Assembly (NCBI RefSeq): GCF_002127655.1
Contig: NZ_NEHB01000001.1
Span: 857-44,848, forward strand
From: Janthinobacterium sp. GW456P
Lineage (GTDB): Bacteria > Pseudomonadota > Gammaproteobacteria > Burkholderiales > Burkholderiaceae_D
Length of the DNA stretch: 43,992 nucleotides
Direction: 5' to 3'
Shown piece by piece: positions 41,746 through 43,992 of this stretch. The stretch's first letter is position 1. Each line of letters begins with the position of its first letter. The notes beneath the pieces are model-generated. The model ran no database searches. It was not told the DNA's origin and saw only the letters and a list, made by a program, of their open reading frames with translations. Both the position numbers and the translations under genes were made by a program.

Positions 41746-42621
41746 ATGGATCTGGAATCCCTGACGATTTTCTGTGCCGTGGCCAGTGAACTGAGCGTCA
41801 CCCAGGCCGCGGCGCGGCTGGGCCGCGCGCCGTCCAGCGTCACCACGCGCATCCAGCAGCTGGAAGCCGATATGGGCGCCGACCTGTTCGTGCGCGCCAA
41901 TAAACGCATGGCCCTGACGGCGGCGGGCGAGCGCTTTCTCGAGTATGCGCAGCGTTTGCTGGCGCTGGCGGAAGAAGCGCGGCACGTCGTCACGGGCGGG
42001 CGCGAAGGGGGCGCCTTGCGTGTCGGCAGCATGGAAAGCACGGCGGCCAGCCGCTTGCCGGCGCTGCTGGCCGCGTATCACGCCCGCCATCCGGAGACGC
42101 GCCTGGCGCTGAGCACGGGGCCGTCGCGCCCCCTGATCGAGCAAGTGCGCACGGGTTTGCTCGACTGCGCTTTTGTCGCCTTGCCGCCAGCGTTCGGCGG
42201 CGCCGCCGCGCTGGAAGAGCTGGGCCTGGCATCGACCGCCGTGTGGCGCGAGGAACTGTGTTTGCTGCTGCCGGCCAGTGAAGGGCAGGCGCGCCACGCC
42301 ATGGAGGTGCGCACGCGCTCGCTGGCGGCCTTTCCGCAGGGCTGCACCTACCGCGGCATCGCCGAAGAGCTGCTGGGCGTTGCAGGTTCGACCGATTGGC
42401 GCGTACAGGAGCTGAGTTCGTATCACACCATGATCGCCTGCGTGGCGGCCGGCGCCTGCGTGACCGTGCTGCCCGCCAGCGTGCTGGCGCTGTCCGATGC
42501 GCCTGCCACTTTGAAAACGCTGTCCGCCGGGCAAGCCGACACGGCGCTCGTGTGGCGAGCCGGATTCGACGTGCCCGCCTTTCAGCATTTGCTGGCGCAG
42601 CTCGGCGAGGCGGCGCCGTGA
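41746..42621 (+). CDS. LysR-family transcriptional regulator
   Basis: This 291-residue regulator has the N-terminal winged helix (MDLESLTIFCAVASELSVTQ, then RLGRAPSSVTTRIQQLEADM) and effector domain (about 88-285) with LRVGSMESTAASRLPALLAA, the usual first strand and helix. ATG 41746 is chosen over the upstream ATG at 41683, which lies in the AT-rich intergenic part. It is divergent from nitronate monooxygenase and its stop overlaps the start of an MFS gene (GTGA), so it probably controls both. It is most like the PutR/CynR-type regulators next to YbfB/YjiJ permeases. Confidence 0.92.
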   Translation: MDLESLTIFCAVASELSVTQAAARLGRAPSSVTTRIQQLEADMGADLFVRANKRMALTAAGERFLEYAQRLLALAEEARHVVTGGREGGALRVGSMESTAASRLPALLAAYHARHPETRLALSTGPSRPLIEQVRTGLLDCAFVALPPAFGGAAALEELGLASTAVWREELCLLLPASEGQARHAMEVRTRSLAAFPQGCTYRGIAEELLGVAGSTDWRVQELSSYHTMIACVAAGACVTVLPASVLALSDAPATLKTLSAGQADTALVWRAGFDVPAFQHLLAQLGEAAP

Positions 42622-43721
42622 CCGTGGCGGCGGTCATTCTCGCCATCGGCATGGGCTTTGGCCGCTTCGCCTTCACGGCCATCTATCCGCAGATGGTCGA
42701 GGAAGGCGTCTTGAGCTTGCGCGAAGGCAGCCTGGCCGCCTCGGCCAACTATGCCGGTTACCTGCTGGGCGCCATCCTGGCCATGCGCGCGCGGGCCCGC
42801 GGCGCGCACCGGCTGTGCCTGTGGTCGGCGGCCGGCACGGCGCTGTGCCTGGGCGTGCTGGCTGTGCCGATGCCCGTCTGGCTCATCGTGGCGGTGCGGG
42901 GCGTGGCGGGCGTCTTCAGCGCGCTGGCCATGGTGGCCGCCTCCTTGTGGCTGCTGGAACAGCGCCGGCAGGCGCGCGGCGCGCCGCTGCTGTACGCGGG
43001 CGTGGGCGCCGGCATTGCCGTCTCGGCCGAATTGCTGGCGCTGGCAGCGCGCCTGGGCTGGCACAGCGCGGACATGTGGCTGCTGCTGGCCGGCGTCGCC
43101 GCGCTGGCGGGCCTGGCGGCCGCGTCCGCGATTGCCGCCAGTGGCCAGGCGACGCTGGACGCGCCGGCGCAAAGGGCGGCATCGGCGCTGGCGTCCGTGG
43201 CGCCCTGGCCGCTGGTCCTGATCTACGGCCTGGCGGGACTCGGCTACATCGTCACGGCCACCTATTTGCCCGTGCTGGTGGGCGCGGCCTTGCCCGGCTT
43301 GAATGCCGCCCACGTGTGGGCCGTGTTCGGCCTCGGTGCGGCGCCGTCGTGCTTCCTGTGGCACCGGCTGCACGAGCGCCTGGGCACGCGCCAGGCACTG
43401 CGGCTGAACCTGCTGCTGCAGGCGCTGGGCGTGGCCTTGCCCGTGCTGGCGCCCTCGGCCGCCGGCTACCTGCTCAGCGCCATCCTCGTCGGCGGCACGT
43501 TCGTCGGCACGGTGACCATCGCCATGCCGGCCGCGCAGCGGGCAGCCGTCAAGGCGGGCACCAGCATGATGGCCTTCATGACGGTGGTATATGGCGTGGG
43601 CCAGATCGTCGGCCCCGTGCTGGCCGGCAGCCTGTACGCGCAGTCGCACAGTTTCAACAGTTCGCTGCTGGCGGCCGCCGGCGCGTTGCTGCTGGCCATT
43701 GCCGTGAGCTTGCGCCTGTAA
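42618..43721 (+). CDS. MFS transporter, YbfB/YjiJ family
   Basis: This is a 367-residue permease with about 12 helices, same family as the gene at 7462. The first helices read AVILAIGMGFGRFAFTAIYP, ASANYAGYLLGAILAMRARA, and later LIYGLAGLGYIVTATYLPVL, typical of YbfB. It starts at GTG 42618, which overlaps the LysR stop by four bases. The longer frame from 42396 has no transporter character before this point. It is co-transcribed with the LysR regulator, so its substrate may be the effector. It is convergent with the serine hydrolase gene. Confidence 0.9.
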   Translation: MTVAAVILAIGMGFGRFAFTAIYPQMVEEGVLSLREGSLAASANYAGYLLGAILAMRARARGAHRLCLWSAAGTALCLGVLAVPMPVWLIVAVRGVAGVFSALAMVAASLWLLEQRRQARGAPLLYAGVGAGIAVSAELLALAARLGWHSADMWLLLAGVAALAGLAAASAIAASGQATLDAPAQRAASALASVAPWPLVLIYGLAGLGYIVTATYLPVLVGAALPGLNAAHVWAVFGLGAAPSCFLWHRLHERLGTRQALRLNLLLQALGVALPVLAPSAAGYLLSAILVGGTFVGTVTIAMPAAQRAAVKAGTSMMAFMTVVYGVGQIVGPVLAGSLYAQSHSFNSSLLAAAGALLLAIAVSLRL

Positions 43722-43724
43722 CAC

Positions 43725-43992
43725 TCAGAGATCGAAGGCGCGGCGCATGAAGTCGCGCCGCAGCGCGTTGATCCTGTCGAAATCGCGCGTGTAGTACAGC
43801 TTGTTGGTCAGCAGCACCGCATAGCGGCCGCGCCGGGGGCTGATCCACAGGGCCGTGCCCGTGAAGCCCTGGTGGCACCAGATGTCATCTGTCGCCTCCG
43901 TGCCTGCCGCCGGGTGCCAGAACAGGCCGCGCGACGGGCTCAAGGAACCCGTTTGCACGGTCAGCGAATCACGCACCCAGCCGGCGTCGAAC
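43725..43992 (-). CDS. Serine hydrolase (beta-lactamase family), C-terminal part
   Basis: This is the last 88 or so residues of a class C beta-lactamase/D-Ala-D-Ala carboxypeptidase-type serine hydrolase; the start lies beyond the right edge. GFTGTALWISPRRGRYAVLL is the KTG-box region in its HTG form (here HQGFTG) followed by the last strands, and the end reads NALRRDFMRRAFDL. The catalytic S-x-x-K and Y-x-N motifs would be upstream, outside the window. The frame is open to base 43992, so the ATG/GTG at 43976 is not the true start. It ends four bases from the convergent MFS gene. Confidence 0.8.
   Translation of the reverse strand, partial: FDAGWVRDSLTVQTGSLSPSRGLFWHPAAGTEATDDIWCHQGFTGTALWISPRRGRYAVLLTNKLYYTRDFDRINALRRDFMRRAFDL

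Noticed and set aside
1..43992. CRISPR arrays, tRNA or rRNA genes
   Set aside because: No regularly spaced repeats, cloverleaf-like sequences or rRNA stretches were seen on either strand.

Overview
The window is about 44 kb of GC-rich bacterial chromosome. Gene content and protein style (paired two-component systems, LysR/IclR regulators, many MFS permeases, a CsgG/DUF4810/DUF799 lipoprotein operon, DUF2145) suggest a betaproteobacterium of the Oxalobacteraceae, most like Janthinobacterium or a close relative. This placement comes from family recognition only. No rRNA, tRNA or CRISPR array was seen.

Left end, 1-5400: an accessory scrap-yard. It holds the 3' part of a frameshifted IS3-type transposase and a two-partner secretion transporter (TpsB/CdiB type) cut off where its barrel should begin. 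That gene runs directly into an AT-rich toxin/immunity-like cassette: one soluble immunity-like gene, an orphan toxin-tip fragment and an overlapping membrane-anchored immunity-like gene. Next come an IS200-like scrap, one intact REP-associated tyrosine transposase (RAYT) with two decayed copies, and a small zinc-ribbon protein between them. A short motif (GGGTCAGGTCCG-like) marks the ends of the RAYT copies.

5400-13700: ankyrin-repeat protein, DUF4291 protein, cupin, YbfB/YjiJ-type MFS permease, a three-gene lipoprotein operon (CsgG-like, DUF4810, DUF799), a QseBC-like two-component system ending in a strong terminator, and a nitroreductase.

13700-26200: aldo/keto reductase with a divergent LysR regulator. 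A response regulator/sensor pair diverges from a complete RND efflux operon (adaptor, pump, outer-membrane channel), the layout of adeRS-adeABC or smeRS-smeABC. An MFS permease and a PhlG-like phloroglucinol hydrolase form a tight operon, divergent from an IclR regulator, with a perfect 17-bp palindrome between them.

26200-28100: a fragment of a type VI secretion Hcp gene lies beside an intact contractile tail-sheath gene that has no other injection-system genes around it.

28200-43992: ArsB-type permease without other ars genes, NAD(P)-binding protein, GNAT acetyltransferase, GT-B glycosyltransferase, DUF2145 and Ser-rich secreted proteins, HDOD protein, acyl-CoA-dehydrogenase-like flavoprotein, glutathione S-transferase and SDR. 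Then comes a protein resembling a catalytically dead archaeo-eukaryotic primase domain, followed by gene remnants, a MocR-type regulator, nitronate monooxygenase divergent from a LysR-MFS operon, and a serine hydrolase that leaves the window at the right edge.

The least explained parts are the collapsed secretion/toxin locus, the RAYT family with its end motif, the orphan contractile sheath, the PhlG-IclR unit and the primase-like orphan.
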